Shown piece after piece: positions 55,177-64,000 of a stretch of DNA of 64,000 bases. The position numbers and the translations under genes are program-made. This DNA is from CAZBMJ01 sp964493205 (GTDB taxonomy: Bacteria > Myxococcota > UBA727 > JABDBI01). Numbering within the stretch: the first letter of the stretch is position 1; every line of letters begins with the position of its first letter. The notes below the pieces were generated by a model, which was not told where the DNA came from, did not search any database, and saw nothing but the letters and a program-made list of their open reading frames with translations. Location of the stretch: NCBI GenBank assembly GCA_964493205.1, contig CAZBMJ010000002.1, forward strand, positions 62,001-126,000, given 5' to 3'.

Positions 55177-58100
55177 ATGCAGGAAATACAAAAAAAAATA
55201 ATAACTAATACTTTTGATGGAGGTTTAAACTGGGATGATCATATATCTATAGGTAATAACCAAGATTACAAGTATGCTAAGAATATAATTAGTTCTGACG
55301 ATATACAAAATAGCTTTAAAAGTAATGAGCATTCCAATAGAATGGTTGCTGAATACTCTAAAGCTATTGTAGGTAAAAGATACATAGCAGAACTTAATTC
55401 AACAATAGTATTTTTAGAAGGAGGAGAAGTTCATATTTATAATCATGATAAAGAAGAAACTAAACTAGTAGCCAAAGATAGTGAATTTGGTTGTGACTGG
55501 GGTATGTCAGGATGTGAATATGTAGATATACATAATCATTATCAATATATTAATGATTTATGGATAGTTTACTCTTCAAATAAAACTTTTTATAATCTTA
55601 ATTTAACAGAACTTCTAGATGAAAAAAGAAAAGCAGGTTTAATTACCTCTCTTTCTAGTGGTTGCGGAGAAGGATGTTCACAAAGAACATGTCAATATTT
55701 TAAAGTATTTAAAAAATCATGTGACCCACATATTGAAGCAATAGTCCTTTCAGGAGGATCTCTAGCTAATGGTACTTACTTTATAGGAGGAAGATATAAG
55801 AACAATCAAGGAGGATTTAGTAATCCTTTTATAATGACATCTGCTCTTCATGTAGGTGGAAATGATAACATTGCAGGAGAACTCTCTAATAAACGTATAG
55901 AAGTAAGTATACAAAATGCAAGTTGTAGCTTTGACCAAATAGAACTATTTGTTCATGAGATAGTCAATGGAAGTACTATAACTAAAGCTTTCCCTGTACA
56001 ATACATAACAGGAAGTCATTTTACTATTCAGTATACAGGAACAGAAGGACTTATTCCTATTGATATAGCAGAATTACTAGTTAATAGTAGAACATATATT
56101 GAAGGAGAAGATGTAATCTTTTATAACAATAGAGCACTCTATTATAGAACAACTCCTGAATTTGAGTATAACTTTCAACCTATAGCTAATCAAATACAAG
56201 CTAACTGGTTTGCAGTAAAAGTACCTATGTCTGATATGAAAAGGTATAATATTAAGTCTTACCTTAGAGGAGAAACTTATGCTTTTTCTTTTAGTCCTAA
56301 TTATGATAATAGTAAAAAAGGTTATGGTTTTACCATACCTGCAATATCAGGTGGTGGAGGTTGTACACCTACACCTTACATAGAACCTATAGAACAATCT
56401 CATACTACAGGTAAAAGAAGACCTCAATCTTCATCTAGTAATGGTTCTGATAATCCTGCTAGTTCTCAAAATGGAAACTTCTCTGTATTTAGCGGAGGAT
56501 GTGCAGGAACTACACAAACACAAGTATATACAGATACAGATAACTTCTGTACAGCTACTCTTCTTTATACAGACGAAGCTAAAACAATATTAGCTCCTGC
56601 AGATTCCTACAAAATAGAAGGTGAAAGTTCATTTATAAGAGTATGGAATGGCACATCATTTGATTATGGATGTAATATTTGTGTAGAAGCATCAGGTTCA
56701 TCTTCAGGAGGAGGTGGAGGAGCTTCACAACAATTAGAAGTATCAGGTTCTTCTTCTGCTGGAGGTAGTGTAAATATAAACATTACTACAGGTTTACTGT
56801 ATAAAAGAATAAGAAATAACATCCCATCTACTGTAAACAATCCTACACAAGAAACTTTCAAGGATTTTGCTAAAGGTATTATAGATAGTTGGGAAACTAA
56901 TAATAAAGATGTAAGAGATATAATTGCACCAGCTTGTTTACCAGGAGGTTGCGACAATACTGTTATAGAAGAAATAGGAGGTACTCACGCTAACTCTGGT
57001 GGAGGAGGCGGAGGTGGAGGTGGAGGAAGTACTCCTCCTACTAGTCCTACTACTGAAAAAAGAAATGAGCAAACTAATTCTAATCTTGTATATTATATTG
57101 CTAACAGTTGTATAAATACAGACTATAGTATAACTATAGCTACAGAAACTACAGGTTTAACAGGTAGTTGTATTGTAGCTAATAGTGAATGTTTTTCTAT
57201 ATCAGGTATAGATACAAATCCTAATGCAAATTTTATATTTGGAGATTCAGACTATAATACTTGCAATGAATGTAGAGCATTTAATGGTTCAGGAACTAAC
57301 CAAAGTGGTGGTGGTTCAGGAGGCTCAGGAGGAGGAGGTGGCGGCGGTTGCGGCGGTGGTTGTAAAACATGCGGAGGTAAAAATTGTATAGATGGTAAAT
57401 GTTATGATACTGATACATCTACTACAGAAACATTGTTCTTTGATGAAAATAATAATCTTACAGGTAGCTCAAAAACTACAGGTTCTATAAACTCTCCTGC
57501 TAAAGCAATAACAGATGAAATTAATTCTTTTTGTAATGTAAGAGATGACCAAAAAGATGCAAACATAATTACTAAGGATCTTCCTAAAGCAGAAGAACTA
57601 GGTGCATTGTGGTTTAATGCTCTTTCTAATTACATTAATGAACAAAAAGAACCTGCAGATGCTAACCATAGTGTAAGTGATAATACAGTTGCAGGCTCAA
57701 CACCTGCTAACTTACTTAAAAATCCTGTAGAAGCAGTTAAAACATTAAAACAAGCTTCACAAGACTTAATAGCTGCTATAGAAAATAGAGAAAGATTTGA
57801 ATTTGAGTATAATCCTTATTCTATAAATAAATCTTTAAGTTATTCTGAAGATTCTCTAGGAAAATATAACAATCATAATCAAGAAACAACACCTACTACA
57901 GATAGTGTAGTTACTTATGATGATAATGGTAACATAATAACAGGAGGAACAAAAGACATAGAAGTACAATTAGGTATTTATAAAAAATATCCTATTATAG
58001 CAAAAGGTAAAACTAAACCTAAAGTAGAGAAAAATACTTATCCTTGTATAACAGATTGCTATGGTAATCAAATATATTGTGGTTTAGGAGGAGCTAATGT

Positions 58101-61098
58101 AACTCACCATACAATGCCTACAAATGCTGATGTTCCATTCTGGATTCCTAAAAGTTCAGGTGATGGTTCTACTTATCAAACAGATAGTAGTATTATGGAT
58201 GGTTATGCAGTAGTAATAGGAATAGAGTTTACAAACATAAATATTCCAGACAATATAAAAGCAAAACTCTGTCCTACTAATCCATATACTATAGGAGTTG
58301 TCAAGAGAGATTCTAACAACTCTAGTATAATTTTAAAAGGATTAGCTACAGAATCATATAGTGGACAAAACCAAGGTAAAGATTATATTTATTTTAAATA
58401 TGGTCTAAACTCTATGGAAAAAATATCTAAATATATAGATTCAGATGGATTAGGTAAACGTTTTGGTGGTACATCAGATAATCTAACGAATGTACATATG
58501 TACTCTTTAGATCAGCTTACAAGAGCACCTTTCTTAAATGGTACTCATTATATTAGAGAAGGTACCATGATGTTTACAGGAGCTAGACATGGACTTTATG
58601 CTAAAGGTAGAGTATCTAAAGATAATAGAGCAAGAAGAAAGGATAAAAGTGGTGCTATACATACAGCTATGGCACATTCATTCTCTCCATCTAATTCTAG
58701 AGGACCTTTACAAGGACAAATATATGCAGATGCAAATGAAGGAATAACTCCTCCTACTGGTGCTAGAACACCTTTTATGAATAAGCATGGGCAATCATGT
58801 GCATGGTTAATAGGTCCAGGAATAGGTAGAGGGATTAATGATGATTCCTTTGTAGGAGATGTACTTCAAGATAAAGCACCTATAACAAATGGTGAGGCAG
58901 ATTACTTTTCTGTATTTAGAGAAATGGATAGTCAATATGGTGATGTATCTAATTTAAATTATGTTCCCATACTACAAGGTAGAGGATTTAGCTTATCAGT
59001 CCATGGTTTAGTAGGAGATACTTATATTGGACCATATTCTTTTGTAAAAACAGGTTATGTAAGTGATAAAGTAGGTAACTACTTTCCTATAGGTAATATG
59101 GTAGAAGGTAAATCAGATAGATGTCTATGTGATGATCCTAATGATGCTGTACACTCAGTAACAGGTAACTGGTACTGGAAAGAAATACCTATAGATGGAG
59201 ATGCTGCAGATCCTAAGAGATGGGCAGGTACACATACATCAAACACTACTAAGACATGGCAACAGTCTAGAATGCAAGCTACAGAGTCTCACTATTATTA
59301 TCCTGCTATAACTACTCACCTTATATCTTATGTAGGAGAATCAGAAGCTAATCCATGGTTAAGAGAAAAAAGTGATCTTCTAGAAAATCAATGGTATCCT
59401 GAACTTAAACCTAAATACTCTTTACATATATTTGATAATAATGGTGGAGACCATGAAGAGTCATATCTTCATATATTAGGAAAAATTATAGAACAAGCAT
59501 CACAAGTACAACTTGCACTTAAAGTACTCATAAAGTCCTTTATAAACATCGCAATACCTTTATTAGGTGTTAATGATTGGTTAAGTAATCAAACTGCCTT
59601 AGAAGCAGGCGGAGACCTTCTCACAGCAGTTATGAATTTTAGTGTATGGTTACTTATCTCACAAGTATTAATGACTAATGATTTTATAGATAAATTCCTT
59701 AGATTAGATGCTTGTACAAGAGATGAGGAAGGAGGAGAGCAACAAGATATAGAACGCTTCTTTACTAATTATGATAGTTATAATAATGATTATTCTATAG
59801 ATTACTTCTATCCTACTATTAAAGGATTACCTATGGAATATACAGGTTGTATGGCTACTAACTCTGTAACTAATACAATTTATGTAAGTGAAGAGAATGA
59901 TGTATCACATTATGTAAATGGTTATCAAGTAGTAAGACCTAACAGCAAAATAATGCTTGAAGAATCTTATGGTAAGATTACTAAAATGTATTCTATATCA
60001 GGAAGATTATTTATTCATACTACTGATGGTATATATCAAACACAAATTAACCAACTGCAAGTTCCTACTAATATGGGAGATCTTCTTATGGGATCTTCAT
60101 CTATTATATCTAAACCACAACTTATTACAAGTAGTGTACAAGAAGGACAACATGGTTTAGAACATCCTAACCATGGTAAGATAACAGATAAAGGTTTCTT
60201 ATTTGTAGATTACAACGCTAAAGAGCTACTTCTTTTTACAGGTAGTAATTTTGAAGTGTTATCAGACAACAAGTATAAAATGAATAGGTTCTTTAAACAA
60301 CATTTAAATTTCTGTTCTCAGAATGAATGTATGTTTGAACAAAAAGAAAATACACCTCATTATGCCTTTGGAATAGATAATGCTCATGATAGAATACTAT
60401 TTACTAAGTCTGATGGAGAATATTCTTATACTTTGAGTTATGATTTAAGTAAAGGTAGATGGTCATCTTTTCATGATTACATGCCTCAAGAGTATTTAAA
60501 CGATAGAAATCAGCTATATACAATACATAGAAATAAGATATATAAACATGATGTCTATGATAAGTACACTACATACTATGATGACTTCTATGGTTCTAGA
60601 GTAGATTTTGTTACTACTACTGACCAAGACCAATCTCAGTGGTTATCTTCAGAGATATTTACTGAAGCTAGACAAGGTTTTAATAGAGATAGGAATGTTA
60701 CCTTTAATAAGTTTGCTCTTCTAAATAGCTGGCAATCAACAGGTTACATCAATTTAAAGGTAGATGACAACAAAGGACAGTTTGCAAATGACACAAGTTT
60801 AAAAATAATAGATAAGACAGCAACTATAGATTTAAAACGTCTAAATAGTAAGTTTAGGTTCAATGAGATATATGATTATACAGTAGATCATAACAAACCT
60901 GTGCTTATATATGAAGATTGTAAAGCAGAACCTATATTAGTTAATGGGGGTAACTACAATGATAGAAGTGACCAACACCCTGTAGATAGAATAGTTTCTG
61001 ATAATTACTACTATTATAGCTTTATTTTTGATAATTTTGCAGATACAAAATTATACTTAAAGAAAGTAGATACTCTAATATCTAGAAAACCTATTTAA
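55177..61098 (+). CDS. Giant tail/stabilization protein
   Basis: 1973 residues. The first 330 residues (NTFDGGLNWDDHISIGNNQD then YKYAKNIISSDD) resemble N-termini of crAss-like tail 'stabilization' proteins by memory. Two Gly runs (about residues 608-618 and 710-730) flank a Cys-rich knot (GGGCKTCGGKNCIDGKC). Residues about 1440-1510 (LALKVLIKSFINIAIPLLGV, LLTAVMNFSVWLLISQVLMT) are hydrophobic enough to enter a membrane. The C-terminus is strand-rich (FTEARQGFNRDRNVTFNKFA). Likely a tail hub, spike or DNA-ejection-related protein. Confidence 0.65.
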   Translation: MQEIQKKIITNTFDGGLNWDDHISIGNNQDYKYAKNIISSDDIQNSFKSNEHSNRMVAEYSKAIVGKRYIAELNSTIVFLEGGEVHIYNHDKEETKLVAKDSEFGCDWGMSGCEYVDIHNHYQYINDLWIVYSSNKTFYNLNLTELLDEKRKAGLITSLSSGCGEGCSQRTCQYFKVFKKSCDPHIEAIVLSGGSLANGTYFIGGRYKNNQGGFSNPFIMTSALHVGGNDNIAGELSNKRIEVSIQNASCSFDQIELFVHEIVNGSTITKAFPVQYITGSHFTIQYTGTEGLIPIDIAELLVNSRTYIEGEDVIFYNNRALYYRTTPEFEYNFQPIANQIQANWFAVKVPMSDMKRYNIKSYLRGETYAFSFSPNYDNSKKGYGFTIPAISGGGGCTPTPYIEPIEQSHTTGKRRPQSSSSNGSDNPASSQNGNFSVFSGGCAGTTQTQVYTDTDNFCTATLLYTDEAKTILAPADSYKIEGESSFIRVWNGTSFDYGCNICVEASGSSSGGGGGASQQLEVSGSSSAGGSVNINITTGLLYKRIRNNIPSTVNNPTQETFKDFAKGIIDSWETNNKDVRDIIAPACLPGGCDNTVIEEIGGTHANSGGGGGGGGGGSTPPTSPTTEKRNEQTNSNLVYYIANSCINTDYSITIATETTGLTGSCIVANSECFSISGIDTNPNANFIFGDSDYNTCNECRAFNGSGTNQSGGGSGGSGGGGGGGCGGGCKTCGGKNCIDGKCYDTDTSTTETLFFDENNNLTGSSKTTGSINSPAKAITDEINSFCNVRDDQKDANIITKDLPKAEELGALWFNALSNYINEQKEPADANHSVSDNTVAGSTPANLLKNPVEAVKTLKQASQDLIAAIENRERFEFEYNPYSINKSLSYSEDSLGKYNNHNQETTPTTDSVVTYDDNGNIITGGTKDIEVQLGIYKKYPIIAKGKTKPKVEKNTYPCITDCYGNQIYCGLGGANVTHHTMPTNADVPFWIPKSSGDGSTYQTDSSIMDGYAVVIGIEFTNINIPDNIKAKLCPTNPYTIGVVKRDSNNSSIILKGLATESYSGQNQGKDYIYFKYGLNSMEKISKYIDSDGLGKRFGGTSDNLTNVHMYSLDQLTRAPFLNGTHYIREGTMMFTGARHGLYAKGRVSKDNRARRKDKSGAIHTAMAHSFSPSNSRGPLQGQIYADANEGITPPTGARTPFMNKHGQSCAWLIGPGIGRGINDDSFVGDVLQDKAPITNGEADYFSVFREMDSQYGDVSNLNYVPILQGRGFSLSVHGLVGDTYIGPYSFVKTGYVSDKVGNYFPIGNMVEGKSDRCLCDDPNDAVHSVTGNWYWKEIPIDGDAADPKRWAGTHTSNTTKTWQQSRMQATESHYYYPAITTHLISYVGESEANPWLREKSDLLENQWYPELKPKYSLHIFDNNGGDHEESYLHILGKIIEQASQVQLALKVLIKSFINIAIPLLGVNDWLSNQTALEAGGDLLTAVMNFSVWLLISQVLMTNDFIDKFLRLDACTRDEEGGEQQDIERFFTNYDSYNNDYSIDYFYPTIKGLPMEYTGCMATNSVTNTIYVSEENDVSHYVNGYQVVRPNSKIMLEESYGKITKMYSISGRLFIHTTDGIYQTQINQLQVPTNMGDLLMGSSSIISKPQLITSSVQEGQHGLEHPNHGKITDKGFLFVDYNAKELLLFTGSNFEVLSDNKYKMNRFFKQHLNFCSQNECMFEQKENTPHYAFGIDNAHDRILFTKSDGEYSYTLSYDLSKGRWSSFHDYMPQEYLNDRNQLYTIHRNKIYKHDVYDKYTTYYDDFYGSRVDFVTTTDQDQSQWLSSEIFTEARQGFNRDRNVTFNKFALLNSWQSTGYINLKVDDNKGQFANDTSLKIIDKTATIDLKRLNSKFRFNEIYDYTVDHNKPVLIYEDCKAEPILVNGGNYNDRSDQHPVDRIVSDNYYYYSFIFDNFADTKLYLKKVDTLISRKPI

Positions 61099-61099
61099 G

Positions 61100-64000
61100 A
61101 TGGCTAATATTAAAAAATATCAACGTGGAGGTATGTCTAGAGCATATCCTAAAAATTTTAATCCTATTGATTTATTAGATATTCCTCAAAAGGAATTAAT
61201 GAATATTCTATTTAATGAGAGAAAGAGACCATCTGAGATAATGTCAGGAGATGAATTAGGTTCACAATTAATGGGAAAAGACAATTATGGATTACTTGCT
61301 GATTTATTATTAGATCCTTTAAACGCTGTACCATTATCTTTAGTTAAATATTCAAGAGGATTAAAAGGTACAAAAAAAATACCACTTAGTATAGCTCAAA
61401 AAGTAGGAAATACTCTATGGGCTGGAGATAAAATAAATGATATAAACGCTATTAATCAAAGCGAAGTTGTATATCCTTATTTATCTTCATTACTAAATAA
61501 TAATAACAATATGAAAAAACAATTTGGAGGTTCTACAAAACCTCTACATACACTTCAGTTTGGAGGATTATCTAACATACCTATGTTTGATGTATTCAAT
61601 AATATGAATACACAATGGAATTCCTTCTGGAGAGGTAATGGAGATTATTTTAAAAATAACTATGATCCACAAAAATATCAATTAGGAAACCCTATTTCAA
61701 TAGGACCATCTGTTAGTAACTATCAAGTTAGTGACAGAAGATTTACGCAACCTGATGGTAATATATTATCAAATTTTTTGTATAATTATTTACCAAATAA
61801 TGAATTTGGAACAGGTTTTCATTATTATACTGATTTACCAAAATATGATCAATTTTTACATGCAGTTGAAAACATACCTGGTTTATTAAAAAAACGTAAA
61901 GATCAACTTAATAAACTAAAAAAAGGATATACAAGTCCTGAAGAAAAAGTTATTGATGATTTATATAAAGAGTATGTAGGAAAAAAATCTAAATTACAAG
62001 ATTACTCTGGTGCATTACCAGAATCTCTTAAAAATGAAAAAGTAATAAAAACTTTACCAAAGGATTTAGAAAATGTAATATATGAAGATGCAATGGAGGC
62101 TTTTTCTCTTATGGATAAAAGCACTCTTAAAACTAAAGATGGTTTTTATAAGGTACCTGTTGAAAATGTAGAATTAGGAAATTTTACAACTTATATAAAT
62201 CCTAAAACAAAAGAACTTAGATATTATGATAAATATGATTTAGATCAAATACCTTTAGCAGATAAATTAGGTAATCCTTATACTATATATAATAGAATAA
62301 AAGAATCAGAGTATACACCAACGCAAAAAGAAGAAAAATATAAAAATAATATTAAAAAAGCAAAAGTTAATGCTCCTCTTACAAAAAAAGGAAATACTAT
62401 AAAAATGCAAGATTATAAAACTAATTTACAATTAGCAGATCAATTTGGAATTGTTCCAGGAAAAGAACAATTATTGTATTGGAATGAAGATGATGCTAAA
62501 AGAAACTTAGTTAAAAATGCTAGAGAAAATACTAATGAATATCAAAATGGGGGTGAAATACAAAAAAATTTTATGAAAAAGACTAATAAGTATCAAAAAG
62601 GAGCTTATATACCACAAAAACAATTTGGTGGAGCATTTGATTCTATAAATAATACCATGAATACATGGAAGGGATTTTGGAACAGTCCAGGATTAAATTA
62701 TTTTGATTTTTTTGGTAATGGTATAGGTGGTATACAAAATATTGCTAATAATAATAATGCTATTGCTCAGAATTATACAAATACTCAAAATAGTTTAAAT
62801 GATTTTTATAAAGGATCAAAACTTTTAACTGATAAAGATAAAGCAGATTATGCTATGAAAACTTATGGTAATAATTTTGATTTTGTTCCTGGTTGGGAGA
62901 ATGGTCCATTAGGTAGAGAAATGACTCAATATGGAGAACTTACTAAATCTCAAAATGAATCAAAAAGAATGTTAGGAGATGCTTTTACTAATACTACAGC
63001 AGGTATAATGACAGGTATGCAGTATTTAGGATCATATAAACCTGAAGAAAAAATAAATACACAAAGAGGATTTCAAGGTGTACAATATTCCCAAATGGGA
63101 GGTCCTGTAAATGAAGATGATGCTTGGATACAACAATTGATGAATTTTGAAGCAAAACAAGGTTTACCAGATGGTGGAGGTCATCCTACATGGGGATATA
63201 ACAACTGGCAAAAACCTGGTAGAACAAATGCTCCTCAAGATATAAATCAAGCAGTAGACTATTTTAAAGAAGATTATTTACCTCAAGTAGCTTCATATCC
63301 TTTAGAAGTTAGAAAAAGATTAGGAGATTACAAATATAATACAGGTAGAAGTATTGAAGATTTACTATTATATGCTTCAGGTAAAATAACTTTAGATGAT
63401 ATTAATAGTAAAAAAGTTTTTACTAAAGAATGGGAAAAAAATAAAAAAGAAATAGAAGGTAATTTAAATAAACCTGAGTTTATACAAAAATTAAATTCTG
63501 CTAGAGATTCTGTAGCTAAAACTACACATATGGTTAATGGTCAAGAAAATCCTGCTTATAATAATACATGGTATGATAGAGTAAGAATGTTTGATCCTGT
63601 TAAAATATCAAAGGAAACAAGAGGACAATTAACAAATCCTGCTCTTGGAGATATGACTTTTAAATCACCTATAAATGCTAGATTTAAGTCAGAAGAAGAT
63701 ATTAAATCTATTATGGATGCAGCTAAAGAGCAAGGTTGGATGCCAGGTAATCAATCAGTTTCTCCTATAACTAATCCTGCTGAAATGTATCCTAATGCTC
63801 CTATGTATGGACCTCAAGGTAGAACTATTATACCTACAGGTGGTCCTCAATATGGGCAAGAATTACCTGCTTACTTTAATATTCCTAGTAGCACTGATAG
63901 CACTAGTAGCACTGGAAGTAATATTTTTGAAGAATTATTTAGTGGTCAAAATACACCTTATAATGTACAACCACCTTATGCTCCTAATGAAGTTCAATCT
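61100..64000 (+). CDS. Large virion protein with QFGG motifs and lysozyme-like segment, partial
   Basis: 967 codons to the window edge, no stop; starts two bases after the previous gene's stop. Short motifs recur between segments: KYQRGG (residue 6), KKQFGG and LQFGG (about 138-150), YQNGG (about 485), KQFGG (about 507), YSQMGG (about 662). A block QFGG..FD..N..MNT-W-x-x-FW appears twice. From about residue 674 MNFEAKQGLPDGGGHPTWGY and VRKRLGDYKYNTGRSIEDLL resemble a phage-type glycosidase or lysozyme. It may be a cargo protein ejected with the DNA; the motifs may be processing sites. Confidence 0.6.
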   Translation, partial: MANIKKYQRGGMSRAYPKNFNPIDLLDIPQKELMNILFNERKRPSEIMSGDELGSQLMGKDNYGLLADLLLDPLNAVPLSLVKYSRGLKGTKKIPLSIAQKVGNTLWAGDKINDINAINQSEVVYPYLSSLLNNNNNMKKQFGGSTKPLHTLQFGGLSNIPMFDVFNNMNTQWNSFWRGNGDYFKNNYDPQKYQLGNPISIGPSVSNYQVSDRRFTQPDGNILSNFLYNYLPNNEFGTGFHYYTDLPKYDQFLHAVENIPGLLKKRKDQLNKLKKGYTSPEEKVIDDLYKEYVGKKSKLQDYSGALPESLKNEKVIKTLPKDLENVIYEDAMEAFSLMDKSTLKTKDGFYKVPVENVELGNFTTYINPKTKELRYYDKYDLDQIPLADKLGNPYTIYNRIKESEYTPTQKEEKYKNNIKKAKVNAPLTKKGNTIKMQDYKTNLQLADQFGIVPGKEQLLYWNEDDAKRNLVKNARENTNEYQNGGEIQKNFMKKTNKYQKGAYIPQKQFGGAFDSINNTMNTWKGFWNSPGLNYFDFFGNGIGGIQNIANNNNAIAQNYTNTQNSLNDFYKGSKLLTDKDKADYAMKTYGNNFDFVPGWENGPLGREMTQYGELTKSQNESKRMLGDAFTNTTAGIMTGMQYLGSYKPEEKINTQRGFQGVQYSQMGGPVNEDDAWIQQLMNFEAKQGLPDGGGHPTWGYNNWQKPGRTNAPQDINQAVDYFKEDYLPQVASYPLEVRKRLGDYKYNTGRSIEDLLLYASGKITLDDINSKKVFTKEWEKNKKEIEGNLNKPEFIQKLNSARDSVAKTTHMVNGQENPAYNNTWYDRVRMFDPVKISKETRGQLTNPALGDMTFKSPINARFKSEEDIKSIMDAAKEQGWMPGNQSVSPITNPAEMYPNAPMYGPQGRTIIPTGGPQYGQELPAYFNIPSSTDSTSSTGSNIFEELFSGQNTPYNVQPPYAPNEVQS

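Noticed and set aside
1..64000. CRISPR array or diversity-generating retroelement
   Set aside because: No regularly spaced repeats with unique spacers, no reverse transcriptase, and no template/variable repeat pair were seen.
1..64000. Stop-codon recoding (TAG as Gln), as in some crAss-like phages
   Set aside because: Full-length conserved genes end at TAG, TAA or TGA in the standard code, and no long genes are broken by in-frame TAG.

Overview
The window looks like part of the genome of a lytic, tailed (podovirus-type) phage of a Bacteroidota host, most probably a crAss-like (Crassvirales) phage or a close relative. The DNA is AT-rich and densely packed. It holds a recognisable head module in the order large terminase, portal, acidic scaffold-like protein, major capsid protein, and a giant tail protein whose N-terminus resembles crAss-like 'stabilization' proteins. 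The host assignment rests on repeated promoter-like TAnnTTTG boxes (the -7 element of Bacteroidota sigma factors), leaders without Shine-Dalgarno sites, a DUF1573-type protein and an M15-peptidase endolysin. Full-length ORFs end at TAA, TAG and TGA in the standard code, so no stop-codon recoding is apparent. The family calls come from motifs read by eye; no database search was possible.

Left arm (1-12.2 kb), nearly all on the minus strand: a Ro/TROVE-like protein with a von Willebrand A (VWA) domain, three small proteins that all end in Trp-Trp-Trp, a tRNA-His and a probable tRNA-Gln, a methyltransferase-like protein, and several conserved but unnamed phage proteins. Further right are short genes that mostly have their own terminator hairpin. 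Most starts follow a shared leader motif resembling TTAACCTYTAAA. A plus-strand HNH endonuclease (8.4-9.0 kb) interrupts this arm. Three copies of a 29-bp promoter-like module lie at 11.47-12.18 kb. Several long stretches have no gene (1-436, 5.4-6.6 kb, 11.2-11.8 kb, 12.1-13.0 kb) but contain hairpins and may encode RNAs.

Switch region (12.1-13.0 kb): transcription diverges here. It holds a CA-rich tract, a G/C-run hairpin with eight T residues, a hairpin with competing stems, a promoter and a roughly 300-nt apparently structured leader before a DUF559/Vsr-like nuclease gene.

Right arm (13.0-64 kb), on the plus strand except for a RecB-like nuclease at 16.2-17.0 kb. First comes a cluster of small genes with a ClpP-like protease, a SET-domain protein and a second VWA protein. 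Then follow an IHF/HU-like protein, a GroES-like protein, a zinc-ribbon membrane protein, a DUF1573 protein and a thioredoxin-like protein, leading into terminase, portal, scaffold and capsid. Next are head or neck proteins, Ig-like and YadA-like fibre proteins, a lipoprotein, a lysis cassette (holin-like, endolysin, spanin-like) interrupted by an HNH gene, and a 1705-residue protein with an extraordinary cysteine-rich region. The last part holds a NinG-like protein, a calcineurin-like phosphoesterase, a GIY-YIG nuclease, tail ring/hub candidates, the 1973-residue tail protein, and a large protein that runs off the window and carries repeated QFGG/YQxGG motifs and a lysozyme-like segment.

The layout fits a phage with a left arm of individually controlled genes and a right arm of virion and lysis genes read as long operons. 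Replication genes such as polymerase and primase are not in this window.
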